DNA of 29,008 nt, taken from CAYJBH01 sp964369965. Its GTDB lineage: Bacteria > Bacillota > Clostridia > Oscillospirales > Ruminococcaceae. Positions 8,059-16,734 of this stretch are shown one piece after another; position 1 is the stretch's first letter; each line of letters starts with the position of its first letter. Made by a program: the position numbers and the translations under genes. The DNA lies in contig CAYJGF010000026.1 of assembly GCA_964369965.1 (NCBI GenBank), positions 1 to 29,008 on the forward strand, read 5' to 3'. The notes under the pieces were generated by a model, which made no database searches, had not been told where the DNA came from, and saw only the letters and a program-made list of their open reading frames with translations.

Positions 8059-8250
8059 ATGATAAACCGATTTTTTACACACAAAAAAAAGATGGACCGT
8101 GAGCCGTACGAGCCGATCGAGAAGATAGAGCTGGAAAAAGGGGACCTCGCGGCGATGTTGATAGCCGCACTGCTGACCTTTGCCCCCCTTGTGATAATCC
8201 TATCACTTGTCTATGTCGGTGTAGCATTTTTATTTGGATTGACTATATGA
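8059..8250 (+). CDS. Small single-pass membrane protein
   Basis: This 63-residue protein starts one base after the oppF stop with GAGGGGG at 8046-8052, and its stop overlaps the next start as ATGA. It has a charged N-terminal half (THKKKMDREPYEPIEKIELEKG) and one strongly hydrophobic segment of about 28 residues running to the C-terminus. I do not recognise a family. Tight coupling on both sides suggests a role tied to the transporter or peptidase, for instance holding one of them at the membrane; that is inference. A longer upstream reading of the same frame inside oppF is not credible. Confidence 0.75.
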   Translation: MINRFFTHKKKMDREPYEPIEKIELEKGDLAAMLIAALLTFAPLVIILSLVYVGVAFLFGLTI

Positions 8251-9923
8251 AAAAATTTTCACAGATTAAATACAAAAGACCCGATGTCGAGGCACTTTTG
8301 CGCAGTTATGACCTACTGATAAATGAGTTTGACCGCGCCGAGAATGCCGAGCAACAGCGGCAGATATACATAGAAGTTGATGATTTGACGGTGGATTACA
8401 ATACACAACACGCATTGACTCGTATGAGATATTTCCACGATACCACCGACGAATTTTATAAAGGTGAAATGTTGTTTTTTTCGCAAAAAAATCCTTCGGT
8501 CTATGCGAAATATCAGCTCTTGCAAAAAAAGATGTTGAAAAGCCCTTTTTTAGAGGAGTTGACAGAGGGCGTAGGATATGTGAGCGTGCTCAACAACAGG
8601 CTCGCCGTTAAATCATTCAGCCCCGATATTGTGCCGGAGATGAGGCGCGAGAGTGAACTTGTCCTTTCCTACAACAACTTAATTTCCAGCCTGTCGGTGC
8701 ACTTTGACGGCAAAGATATGCCGCTATCACTGCTCGCGCCATATAAAGAGAGCACCGAGCGAGATGTCCGAAAAAAGGCTCACATGGTCGAGGGTGAGTG
8801 CTATAACAGCGTCAAGGCGGAACTGGATGATATCTTTGACCAACTTGTAAAAATTCGAACCGAACAGGCAAAAAAACTCGGGTTTGAGAACTATGTGGAG
8901 CTTGGCTACGCTCGGATGAAACGCAACTGCTATACAAGTGACGACATAAAACTCTTCAAAAAACAGGTGATAAAAACCCTTGTCCCCACCGTCACCGCGA
9001 TACAAAAAGATCGATGCGCACGCCTCGGGCTTTCAAAACTTTTATTCCACGACCTCACCGTATCGTTCCCCGAAGGCACTCCGAAACCTCAGATTGTAGG
9101 GGAGGATATGATAATGGCGGCAAAAAATATGTACCGCCGGATGTCGCCGCAAACGGCGGATTTTTTTGAGATGATGTGTGAAAATGACCTGATGGATTTG
9201 TACCCTAATAAGGGGAAATTCCCGGGCGGCTTTTGCTCCTATCTCCAAAAATACAAATACCCTTATATTTTTGCTAATTTTAACGGCACCTCCTCCGATG
9301 TCAGGGTTTTCACGCATGAGGTAGGTCACGCTTTCGCAAAATACGTGTCGGATTTAGACGGTCATCATCAATTTGTAACCCCGACCATGGATATAGGTGA
9401 GACCTGCTCCATGAGCATGGAATTTCTGTGCGCCCCGTGGTATGAGCTGTTTTTTAAGGAGCAGACACAAAAATACAGGTTGACACACCTTGAAAATGCA
9501 TTGATATTCATACCTTATGCGTGTCAGGTGGATGAATTTCAAGAGCAGATTTACAAAAACCCCAACCTAACACCGAGGCAAAGGGATGAATTGTGGTTGC
9601 AAACGGAGCAAAAATTTCGCCCCGATGTATCGGTAGAGGACATCGCATTTTATTCAAACGGCGGTGGCTGGCAACGTCAACAACACATATATAAAACCCC
9701 CTTTTATTATATCGACTATGCTCTGTCACAGATGGTCGCCTTTGAGTTTTATCTCGCCTCATTAAAAGATTATGACGGTGCGTTTAATCTTTATATGGAA
9801 TTTTTAAAAAAGGCGGATACCATGACATTCACCGATTTATTAAAGGATTTAGGACTGCCCTCGCCGCTAAAACCAAACACATTGAAGCCGCTTATACAAA
9901 ATTTGAGAAAATATATAAAATAG
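8247..9923 (+). CDS. M3-family oligoendopeptidase (PepF-like)
   Basis: This is a zinc metallopeptidase of about 558 residues, a usual size for clan MA family M3B oligoendopeptidases, which cut short imported peptides in the cytoplasm. The zinc site is HEVGH at 357-361, with the third ligand probably Glu385 in MDIGETCSMSMEF. There is no signal peptide or membrane segment. Helical N-terminal and C-terminal parts (including GGGWQRQQHIYKTPFYYIDY) match the family's closed-channel fold. Its start overlaps the stop of the small membrane protein gene (ATGA at 8247-8250), so it belongs to the opp operon and links uptake to degradation. Confidence 0.93.
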   Translation: MKKFSQIKYKRPDVEALLRSYDLLINEFDRAENAEQQRQIYIEVDDLTVDYNTQHALTRMRYFHDTTDEFYKGEMLFFSQKNPSVYAKYQLLQKKMLKSPFLEELTEGVGYVSVLNNRLAVKSFSPDIVPEMRRESELVLSYNNLISSLSVHFDGKDMPLSLLAPYKESTERDVRKKAHMVEGECYNSVKAELDDIFDQLVKIRTEQAKKLGFENYVELGYARMKRNCYTSDDIKLFKKQVIKTLVPTVTAIQKDRCARLGLSKLLFHDLTVSFPEGTPKPQIVGEDMIMAAKNMYRRMSPQTADFFEMMCENDLMDLYPNKGKFPGGFCSYLQKYKYPYIFANFNGTSSDVRVFTHEVGHAFAKYVSDLDGHHQFVTPTMDIGETCSMSMEFLCAPWYELFFKEQTQKYRLTHLENALIFIPYACQVDEFQEQIYKNPNLTPRQRDELWLQTEQKFRPDVSVEDIAFYSNGGGWQRQQHIYKTPFYYIDYALSQMVAFEFYLASLKDYDGAFNLYMEFLKKADTMTFTDLLKDLGLPSPLKPNTLKPLIQNLRKYIK

Positions 9924-9926
9924 AAT

Positions 9927-9955
9927 TTGCAAACACATCAATATTGTTATATAAT
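9927..9955 (+). promoter_or_regulatory. Promoter before the HD-GYP-type gene
   Basis: TTGCAA (9927-9932), a 17-base spacer and a perfect TATAAT (9950-9955) predict a start near 9962 and a short leader of about 20 bases. It begins four bases after the peptidase stop, so this gene can be expressed apart from the opp operon. Confidence 0.6.
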
Positions 9956-9981
9956 ATAGATAAGCAGTAACATAGGTTGCG

Positions 9982-11940
9982 ATGAAAAGTTTTTACGATG
10001 CTATTATAGAAAATGAATTAAAATTTTCCGAACTCGCCTCCAAACAGTTTTCCGATAAAGAGGGTCTCATCCGTGAGAACATTCGTGCTGTTTTGGAGGG
10101 GCGTGGCATTGCCATTCGTGAAACTATCGCACAGACTAATGACCTGATAGCAAAATACATCACCCCTCACCTTAAAAATCCGGAGCAGATGACCGAGAAA
10201 GTTGCTATGGAGTTGCAGGATTTTGCCGAGCGACTCTCGGGATATAGGGAGAGTATTGACACCGGATTGTCCTATGACATACGAAAGGCTCTTGCGGTTT
10301 ATGCCCTCGCTATCGGCAACGAGCAGATGTATATCAAAAACATGTTTTTCAAGGGTTTAGCGCTCTTTTATCTCGATAAAACACTTTTTAAAGAGGAGAT
10401 GTCGGAGTGTTATGACCTTGTTATCGCTTACAGTGACAGGTATGAGCAGCTTGATAAGGAGTCGCGCAACCTGATTGTGCGCGCATACGGCAACTCCTAT
10501 ATCAGTGTTGCGGATTTAAATCTTAAAGAGATATACCGAAGATATGACAAGGCGTTAGATTTTTGGAACACAACCGCCAAAAATTTTGACCCGGATTTCC
10601 CATGGGAGAGCTATTTTCATAATCTTCACGAGAATTTATGTTCCTCTACAATAACGGCGTTGCGCTCCAGTGACAGAAAACACACCGTCACCAATAAACA
10701 AATAAAACGGCTGTATGCATCGGCGGAGAGACTTTACAATAGTTACAACTCCAACAATATAATCGAGACAAATGACTACACCTCAAAAGAGGTTAAATAT
10801 CTCTATTTTTACAACGCCGCAAGGTACTATAACAACAAAATCTCGGTGCATGAGCTGGTTGACTTTTTGTTTGAGGTATACAAACAGGCGGACGATGACT
10901 ACAGCTATGATGACCTGTACAAAAAACTTCACGTCGCGGCATTGTTCTTGCACTACCTCGGATATGTGTCCCCCGAAGAATTTTCCGATGAGTATAAAAT
11001 GGAGCTTGCGCAACAGGTTGAAAAGGATGTTTTCGACTATGTTGTACATATACCCGATGAGATTTCACGATCCTATGTCACCATGCTGTTGACTAATTTT
11101 GCGCTTGGCAGTCATCACATCTTTGACGATTATGTCTATTTAAAATTATTGTTGTCGCTGACAGTTTTTCGCCATCCACCGACCTATGTTCACTCGGTAA
11201 TGGTGGCGAAAATCTCTTTCACGGTCATTGAATATGTTGCAAAATATCATCCCAAGGAGTTGATAGGCATACCGGGGATAAAGTCGGTGAGCGATGTTGA
11301 GGAGCAGATAGACGAGCTGCTGCACTTTGTCTGGCTCTCCGGCTTGATGCACGATATCGGCAAGATTGTCTATTCTCACATGGTGTCCTTTTATGCGAGG
11401 AAGTTGACCGACAAAGAGTTTGAGATGATACAACAACATTCCGACAAGGCGAAAGACTTTATTAAAAAAGAGCCTAACGTCGTGCTCGACACCGTCAGTT
11501 ATGAGACAATTCAAAGTGCAACCGACCTGCATTTTTCAAATAACACCGAACTTTTTTCCTGTATATCGGATATCGCCCTCGGGCACCATAAAAGCTATAA
11601 CGGGAAGTTTGGCTACCCCCAAAGTTTTGATAACATCGCCTCCCCTGTGAAAATTATTATAGACACCATCTCGGTGGCGGACTCGATAGACGCCGCCACC
11701 GACAATGTCGGGCGCAGCTACGCAAACGAGAAAACTCTCGAGGATATGAGGGAGGACCTGCTCTCTCAAATCGGCACACGATACAGCCCGTTTATAACAA
11801 AACTTATCTTTGAGAATGATTATTTGTACGATGCGATATCCGACATTCTTCGTGAATACAGATATGATATGTACTATTCATGTTTTACGCTGAGTGATTT
11901 TTCAAACACCATACTGCCGCCAAAACGCACATTGTTCTAA
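9982..11940 (+). CDS. Soluble HD-GYP-type phosphohydrolase with long helical N-terminal region
   Basis: The protein has 652 residues and no signal or membrane segment. Residues 1-390 or so are predicted helical, possibly TPR-like, and hold no domain I can name. The C-terminal part follows the HD-GYP pattern of cyclic-di-GMP phosphodiesterases: His404 (HSVMVAK), the HD pair His457-Asp458 in GLMHDIGKI, His486 (QQHSDKA), HHKSYNGKFGYP at 535-546 and Asp567 (ISVADSIDAA). The canonical HHE is HHK here and DRPYR is replaced by GRSY, so activity or substrate may be altered. In known HD-GYP enzymes the HHE Glu takes part in metal binding in trinuclear forms. No GGDEF or receiver domain is present. The start ATG 9982 has a weak AGG upstream. 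It is monocistronic or nearly so. Confidence 0.8.
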   Translation: MKSFYDAIIENELKFSELASKQFSDKEGLIRENIRAVLEGRGIAIRETIAQTNDLIAKYITPHLKNPEQMTEKVAMELQDFAERLSGYRESIDTGLSYDIRKALAVYALAIGNEQMYIKNMFFKGLALFYLDKTLFKEEMSECYDLVIAYSDRYEQLDKESRNLIVRAYGNSYISVADLNLKEIYRRYDKALDFWNTTAKNFDPDFPWESYFHNLHENLCSSTITALRSSDRKHTVTNKQIKRLYASAERLYNSYNSNNIIETNDYTSKEVKYLYFYNAARYYNNKISVHELVDFLFEVYKQADDDYSYDDLYKKLHVAALFLHYLGYVSPEEFSDEYKMELAQQVEKDVFDYVVHIPDEISRSYVTMLLTNFALGSHHIFDDYVYLKLLLSLTVFRHPPTYVHSVMVAKISFTVIEYVAKYHPKELIGIPGIKSVSDVEEQIDELLHFVWLSGLMHDIGKIVYSHMVSFYARKLTDKEFEMIQQHSDKAKDFIKKEPNVVLDTVSYETIQSATDLHFSNNTELFSCISDIALGHHKSYNGKFGYPQSFDNIASPVKIIIDTISVADSIDAATDNVGRSYANEKTLEDMREDLLSQIGTRYSPFITKLIFENDYLYDAISDILREYRYDMYYSCFTLSDFSNTILPPKRTLF

Positions 11941-11984
11941 AGTGTTTTAACTGCAACGATGGGAGAAAAAAGATGATTTACCCC

Positions 11985-12013
11985 TTTTAATTTTCACAAA
12001 ATTGTGGTATTAT
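11985..12013 (+). promoter_or_regulatory. Possible promoter before the lipid kinase gene
   Basis: TTTTAA (11985-11990), 17 bases, then TATTAT (12008-12013) could be a sigma-A promoter. The -35 match is poor, so this is only a candidate; a TATAGT overlaps at 12011-12016. Confidence 0.3.
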
Positions 12014-12043
12014 AGTGTAAATAATCAAACAGAAAATGTGTCT

Positions 12044-12937
12044 ATGAAAAAACTTTTGCTGATAATAAATCCCGGTGCAGGGCGTGGGGCGATGAGCGGC
12101 TCGATATTCGAGGTGGCGCATAGGTTCACCGCGTCGGGTTATCGGGTGGAGATATATCCCACCCAGTGTGTGGGGGATGCCACCGACAAGATAAAAAAAC
12201 ATGGCGGTGAGTTTGACCTTGTGGTATGCTGTGGCGGTGACGGCACGGTCAATGAGGTGGTCGGAGGTCTTGTCCTGCTTGACAAACGCCCTACTCTCGG
12301 GATTATCCCAACCGGCACCACCAATGACTTTAGCTATACCATCGGTATGCCGAGCGACATTGTAGAGGCGTGCGACTATATTTTGAACAACTCGCCCTCC
12401 CCCTGTGATACCGGGCTTTTTAACACACACCCCTTTATATATGTCGCGGCGTTTGGGCTGTTCACCACCGTGACTTACTCCACCCCACAACACGCAAAAC
12501 AGATGTTTGGCGCGGCGGCGTATGTGGTGGAGGCTATCAAGAACTTTCAGGATAACAGCGCGGTGCATATTAAACTTAAATATGACGACGGTGAATTTGA
12601 GGGGGACTACCTCATATGTATGATAAGTAATACGGTATCGATGGCAGGTTTTCGTCGCATGTTTAAAAACGTCGCTCAACTGGACGACGGCAGGTTTGAG
12701 ATAACGTTGGTGCGACGCCCCACCTCACTGCAGGAACTGCAAAAGGTGATAAATGTCCTGCTCTCGGTCGAGCCGGTGGACAACAACCTTGATTTTTTGA
12801 CCGTCCTACACTCCTCTTTTGTGAGAATAACCGCCGAGCGTGAGGTCGCCTGGACGATAGACGGGCAGAATGCCGGCGCCCACCGTGAGGTGGACATCTC
12901 GGTGTCGCAAAAGAGTATAGATATTATTAAAACCTAA
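12044..12937 (+). CDS. Diacylglycerol kinase family lipid kinase (YegS/DgkB-like)
   Basis: This is a DAGK_cat family protein of 297 residues, the usual length, expected to phosphorylate a lipid such as diacylglycerol at the inner membrane face. Visible motifs are the N-terminal IINPGAGRG (8-16), the nucleotide loop CCGGDGTVNEVV (62-73, with GGDGT) and GIIPTGTTNDFSYTIGMP (86-103). ATG 12044 is chosen as the first codon of the conserved MKKLLLIINP start; a GTG six bases upstream and a TTG at 12002 are possible but less likely. No clear ribosome site is visible, unlike most neighbours, so expression may be low or the leader very short. It lies 14 bases upstream of the cysteine synthase gene. Confidence 0.9.
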   Translation: MKKLLLIINPGAGRGAMSGSIFEVAHRFTASGYRVEIYPTQCVGDATDKIKKHGGEFDLVVCCGGDGTVNEVVGGLVLLDKRPTLGIIPTGTTNDFSYTIGMPSDIVEACDYILNNSPSPCDTGLFNTHPFIYVAAFGLFTTVTYSTPQHAKQMFGAAAYVVEAIKNFQDNSAVHIKLKYDDGEFEGDYLICMISNTVSMAGFRRMFKNVAQLDDGRFEITLVRRPTSLQELQKVINVLLSVEPVDNNLDFLTVLHSSFVRITAEREVAWTIDGQNAGAHREVDISVSQKSIDIIKT

Positions 12938-12951
12938 AAACAGGAGAATTT

Positions 12952-13860
12952 ATGGTACACGGCACTATTTTGAGCGCGATCGGCAACACCCCGTTGGTGC
13001 GCATTAACCACCTCAACCACCACCCCGATATACATATCTATGCCAAATTAGAGGGGTTCAACCCCACCGGCAGTATTAAGGACAGGATAGCCTATTTCAT
13101 GCTGTTTGAGGCACAAAAGAGCGGTGAGCTATACGACGGCAAGACCATTATTGAGGCAACAAGCGGCAACACCGGCATTTCCATCGCTATGATTGGTAAG
13201 GTGCTGGGATTCCCAGTTGAAATTGTGATGAGTGAGGCGGTATCGGTGGAACGTCGTCAGATGATGAAGGCGTTCGGCGCGTCGGTGATACTAACCCCTG
13301 CAAACGAGGGCACCGACGGCGCGATAAAATATGTCAAAAAAAAGATGGAGAGTGAGGGGGAGCGATTTTTTTGCACCGACCAGTTCACCAATAAATACAA
13401 CAAGCTCGCCCACTACAAGACCACCGCGAGCGAAATTCACCGCCAGACCGCCGGTGAGATAACGCACTTTGTGTCATCGCTCGGCACCTCCGGCACAATA
13501 ATGGGGGTCGGCACAAGGCTAAAAGAGTTGAAGCCGGACATAGAGATTATTGAGGCTCAACCGATAAAAGGGCATTATATACAGGGGCTTAAAAACATGA
13601 AGGAGGCAATAGTCCCGTCGCTCTATGATCCGGATAAGATAGACCACCACGTTATGATAGAGAGTGAGGAGGCATTTGCCTGCGCACGCGATATCGTCGC
13701 TAAAGAGGGGATTTTCGTCGGCATGAGCAGTGGCGCCGCCATGAAAGCCGCCCTCGTAATGGCGGATAAAATAGCCGCCGAGGGAAAAAGCGCAACCATG
13801 GTGGTAATCTTCCCCGATAGGGGGGAGAAATATTTGAGCACAGCGCTGTTTAATGGTTGA
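12952..13860 (+). CDS. cysM: Cysteine synthase, CysM-like
   Basis: This PLP enzyme of 302 residues makes cysteine from sulfide and an activated serine. The PLP lysine is Lys43 in NPTGSIKDR, the phosphate/substrate loop is EATSGNTG (68-75), and GTSGT is the glycine loop. The region GHYIQGLKNMKEAIVPSLYDP and the end EKYLSTALFNG are closer to the CysM branch (E. coli CysM; mycobacterial CysM, which uses O-phosphoserine) than to CysK as I recall them. In those proteins an Arg sits where this one has Lys in GLKNM, so the preferred donor cannot be stated. The start has ACAGGAGAATTT right before ATG. A large palindrome follows the stop. Confidence 0.88.
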   Translation: MVHGTILSAIGNTPLVRINHLNHHPDIHIYAKLEGFNPTGSIKDRIAYFMLFEAQKSGELYDGKTIIEATSGNTGISIAMIGKVLGFPVEIVMSEAVSVERRQMMKAFGASVILTPANEGTDGAIKYVKKKMESEGERFFCTDQFTNKYNKLAHYKTTASEIHRQTAGEITHFVSSLGTSGTIMGVGTRLKELKPDIEIIEAQPIKGHYIQGLKNMKEAIVPSLYDPDKIDHHVMIESEEAFACARDIVAKEGIFVGMSSGAAMKAALVMADKIAAEGKSATMVVIFPDRGEKYLSTALFNG

Positions 13861-13892
13861 TTGTTAAATCGATTGACTGTAAACGGTTTTAC

Positions 13893-13974
13893 TGTAGGGG
13901 AGGGGCTCTGCTTCTCCCGCCCAAATGCATTTGACAATCTAACAACTCGGGAGGAGCAGAGCCCCTCCTCTACA
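13893..13974. repeat. 27-bp-arm palindromic repeat unit
   Basis: The left arm 13893-13919 and right arm 13948-13974 are inverted copies with 25 of 27 positions identical; both differences become G-U pairs in RNA. The arms are built on GGGGAGGGGCTCTGCT and its complement, separated by a 28-base centre that includes ATGCAT. The arms are much more GC-rich than the flanks. It looks like a dispersed REP- or MITE-type unit of the kind common between genes in gut Clostridia; it could also stop transcription after the cysteine synthase gene. Confidence 0.7.
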
Positions 13975-14011
13975 ATATAATTCATACAACACCACACAAA
14001 GGAGAAAAATT

Positions 14012-14377
14012 ATGTCCTACCGTGAGAGAAAAAGATGGTTATTTTTTGCACTGCCCTTTACCTTTACAGTTTATGAGCTGAATGAGGAGACGTTGACCAT
14101 CCGTCAAGGCTTTTTAAATGTCGTGGAATTTGACTGTTATATGTACAAAATTCAGGACGTGACACTCAACACCAGTCTGCTGGAGCGCATTGTCGGGCTT
14201 GGCACCATTGTCTGTCACACCGGCGATGTCACCCACCCGACCTTGACGCTCAAACACATTAAAAATTCGCGCGAGATAAAGGATTTTATCCACTCTACAT
14301 CGGAACAACACCGTATAAAACAGCGCACCATCAACATGCAGAATATCGGTGCCGACGTAAGTGACATGGATATTTAA
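14012..14377 (+). CDS. PH-domain (YdbT/DUF304-type) protein
   Basis: This 121-residue protein has the bacterial PH domain pattern: a hydrophobic start WLFFALPFTFTVYEL, then LTIRQGFLNVVEFDCYMYKIQDVTL, RIVGLGTI and a C-terminal helix with IKNSREIKDFI. In other Firmicutes such proteins are membrane-associated and often of unknown function. The ribosome site is AAAGGAGAAAAA. It lies 27 bases upstream of the transglutaminase-like lipoprotein and may start that operon. Residues from about 95 on are polar and less conserved. Confidence 0.8.
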   Translation: MSYRERKRWLFFALPFTFTVYELNEETLTIRQGFLNVVEFDCYMYKIQDVTLNTSLLERIVGLGTIVCHTGDVTHPTLTLKHIKNSREIKDFIHSTSEQHRIKQRTINMQNIGADVSDMDI

Positions 14378-14404
14378 GTTGGTTTGAAAGGAAAAATCGG
14401 CTTT

Positions 14405-15349
14405 ATGCCTAAAATTTGTCTTTTGTCGCTAATGCTGATAGTGATGGTCGGTTGCTCGTCACAGGAGCCTTTGCTCGACGTGCAGGATAACGCCCCGACC
14501 ACCGCCGAGGCACCGAGCGCCCCTTTTCGTGAGCCGAGCGATGTCACCTATATTCCGTCTGCCGACGGGGGCATGGTGTTCACCTCGGACTATGTTGTCA
14601 TCGATTATTCCAACGTTTCAAAAGGCTATATAATGGTGGAGTATGTCGGCATACATGACGGCAAGATAAAGTTTCGAGTAGAGGATGCCGAGGGGGTGCA
14701 GTACACCTACGACCTGCACGACAAGGAGGGGTATCAGGTGTTTGCGTTACACTCCGGCAGTGGGGAATATACCTTTAAAACGTTTGAGCAGGCGAGTGGC
14801 AGTGAATATTATAACGTCGACACAAGGACGCTCAACGTAAACATAGAGGACGAGCTGTTGCCCTATCTTTATCCAAATCAGTATGTCGACTTCTCTTTAC
14901 AGAGCGATGCCGTTAATAAAGCCGAGGAGCTTTACAGATATACCGAGACGGATCTCGACTTTATTGCCGAGGTGTTTTATCATATCATGGACGTGGTGGA
15001 CTATGACCACGACAAGGCGCAGCAGGCGGTGGACGGTGAGATTGCCGGTTATCTGCCGGTCATAGACGAGACACTGTCCAGCGGTATGGGCATCTGCTTT
15101 GACTATGCCGCACTGATGACGGCGATGCTCCGCTCGCAGGGGGTGCCGACACGCCTTGTGATCGGTTATGCTGGGGATGTATACCACGCATGGATATCGG
15201 TGCATACCGCCGAAACAGGTTGGATTGAGGATGTTATAGAGTTCGACGGGCAACAGTGGAAGTTGATGGACCCAACCTTCACCGACGGCGGCGCCGACTC
15301 GGAATATACCGGAGATGGAGAAAATTATGCAGAAAAATATGTCTATTGA
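14405..15349 (+). CDS. Transglutaminase-like lipoprotein
   Basis: This is a secreted lipoprotein of about 314 residues. I chose ATG 14405 (GAAAGGAAA at 14386-14394); the TTG at 14384 lacks a ribosome site and would bury the signal. The lipobox is VMVGC with Cys17. After a Pro/Ala-rich linker comes a domain I do not recognise, then a transglutaminase-like core: the likely catalytic Cys in SGMGICFDYAALM, His in DVYHAWISV and Asp in WKLMDPTF. Such proteins act as cysteine proteases or crosslinking enzymes at the cell surface; the reaction here is not known. Its 3' end overlaps the start of the gspF-like gene, so it is coupled to the pilin cluster and may act on the pilus or cell wall. Confidence 0.88.
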   Translation: MPKICLLSLMLIVMVGCSSQEPLLDVQDNAPTTAEAPSAPFREPSDVTYIPSADGGMVFTSDYVVIDYSNVSKGYIMVEYVGIHDGKIKFRVEDAEGVQYTYDLHDKEGYQVFALHSGSGEYTFKTFEQASGSEYYNVDTRTLNVNIEDELLPYLYPNQYVDFSLQSDAVNKAEELYRYTETDLDFIAEVFYHIMDVVDYDHDKAQQAVDGEIAGYLPVIDETLSSGMGICFDYAALMTAMLRSQGVPTRLVIGYAGDVYHAWISVHTAETGWIEDVIEFDGQQWKLMDPTFTDGGADSEYTGDGENYAEKYVY

Positions 15350-16391
15350 CACTACAAAAAAACTGAGTTTTGCCGACCTTTGTGTCTTTTGCGAGCAACT
15401 CTCGCTGATACTCGGCTCCGGAATAACGGTTACAGAGGGCTTTTATATTTTACAGGAGGAGTCGGACGACGAGCATTCAAAACAACTCTTTTTTTCCGTC
15501 ATATCCTCACTGGAGGAGGGGCGCTCGCTGTCCGACGCACTGGAAAAAACCGGTGTGTTCCCTTTTTATATGGTGCATATGGTGAGAATAGGTGAGGTGT
15601 CGGGGCGATTGGAGTCCGTCTTTCGCTCGCTTGTGGACTATTATAAACGTGAGGATAACCTGCGCCGCTCCATAAAACACTCCGTCACATATCCGCTTGC
15701 GATGGTGGTCATGATGTTGCTGGTTGTCGGGGTGTTGGTTGTGCAGGTCATGCCCATCTTCAACTCGGTGTTTGTACAGCTCGGCAGTGAGGTGAGCGGT
15801 TTTTCACGCGTGCTGTTAGACCTCGGCAGTTGGATATCGGACAATATTATTGTATTGATATTGATTGCGGTGATAATCGGACTGCTCATACTGCTGTCGA
15901 TATTTACAGCAAAAGGTCGAGAGTTGTTTAAACAGTTTAAGGAGCGCTCTATATTTACAAAGAGTCTTGTGGACAATATTGCGGTCTCCCGCTTTGCCGG
16001 TGGAATGTCGTTGATGCTCAGCAGTGGGCTAGACACCGACGAGAGCCTCGATATGGTAAGGAAATTGGTGGATAATGATGGTTTGCGCGATAAAATAGAC
16101 ACCATAAGACATGATATAGAGGACGGCAAGCCGTTCGCCACCGCCATGATAGAAAATCGTGTCTTTGCCGGTGTGTACGCGCGTATGCTCGCAGTCGGCT
16201 TTAAAACCGGCTCGGCAGACGAGACAATGAAAAGCATCTCACAGCGCTACGACGAGGATGTCGCCCGACGTCTCGACAACATCGTTGCGGTTATCGAGCC
16301 GACCATAGTGGCGGTGCTCTCGGTAATCATCGGCGCTATACTGCTGTCGGTCATGCTACCGCTCATGAACATTATCTCCCAGATAGGATAA
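15327..16391 (+). CDS. Type IV pilus / type II secretion platform protein (PilC/GspF)
   Basis: This is an inner-membrane T2SSF-family protein of about 354 residues that organises pilin assembly and contacts the ATPase. ATG 15327 has GGAG at 15317-15320; ATG 15315 and 15339 are in frame and possible. Two T2SSF halves are visible: LCVFCEQLSLILGSGITVTEG with MVRIGEVSGRLE in the first, and FAGGMSLMLSSGLDTDESL with MLAVGFKTGSADE in the second. Hydrophobic segments follow each half (about 125-145, 175-195 and the C-terminal IVAVLSVIIGAILLSVMLP). It overlaps the upstream lipoprotein gene by about 23 bases. Confidence 0.93.
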   Translation: MQKNMSIDTTKKLSFADLCVFCEQLSLILGSGITVTEGFYILQEESDDEHSKQLFFSVISSLEEGRSLSDALEKTGVFPFYMVHMVRIGEVSGRLESVFRSLVDYYKREDNLRRSIKHSVTYPLAMVVMMLLVVGVLVVQVMPIFNSVFVQLGSEVSGFSRVLLDLGSWISDNIIVLILIAVIIGLLILLSIFTAKGRELFKQFKERSIFTKSLVDNIAVSRFAGGMSLMLSSGLDTDESLDMVRKLVDNDGLRDKIDTIRHDIEDGKPFATAMIENRVFAGVYARMLAVGFKTGSADETMKSISQRYDEDVARRLDNIVAVIEPTIVAVLSVIIGAILLSVMLPLMNIISQIG

Positions 16392-16397
16392 AATATT

Positions 16398-16703
16398 ATG
16401 ATAAAAAATCGTTATATAATCAGTATAATTGTCTTTATCATCTTCTGGATAATAATCTACCGGGGGCTTGACTCGGTGGACTCCGCAGGGCAGGGGCTTG
16501 GGATGGAGGCATTGGAGGACGCACTCACGCGCAGCCTGACCCACAGCTATGCCACGACCGGCGCATACCCCACCTCGGTAGAGGAGATACAGGAGCGATA
16601 CGGTATACAGATTGACGAGGACAAATATATCGTCCACTATGAGGCATTCGCCTCCAACATCATGCCGGACATATCGGTCATACCGCGCAATACATTAAGG
16701 TAA
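16398..16703 (+). CDS. Small N-anchored, pseudopilin-like protein
   Basis: This 101-residue protein has one N-terminal membrane segment (about 6-22) and then an amphipathic helix and ATTGAYPTSVEEIQERYG, a pattern seen after the helix of many pilin-like proteins. It lacks the Gly-cleavage site with Glu at +5, so it would not be a standard prepilin. Its place directly after the PilC/GspF gene (6-base gap) supports a role in the pilus machine. I do not recognise a named family. Confidence 0.7.
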   Translation: MIKNRYIISIIVFIIFWIIIYRGLDSVDSAGQGLGMEALEDALTRSLTHSYATTGAYPTSVEEIQERYGIQIDEDKYIVHYEAFASNIMPDISVIPRNTLR

Positions 16704-16734
16704 AATCGCTGAAAATTCTTAAGGTAAACAAAAA

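Noticed and set aside
11987..12679. Minus-strand ORF of 230 residues opposite the lipid kinase gene
   Set aside because: It is antisense to conserved DAGK motifs and has no independent support.
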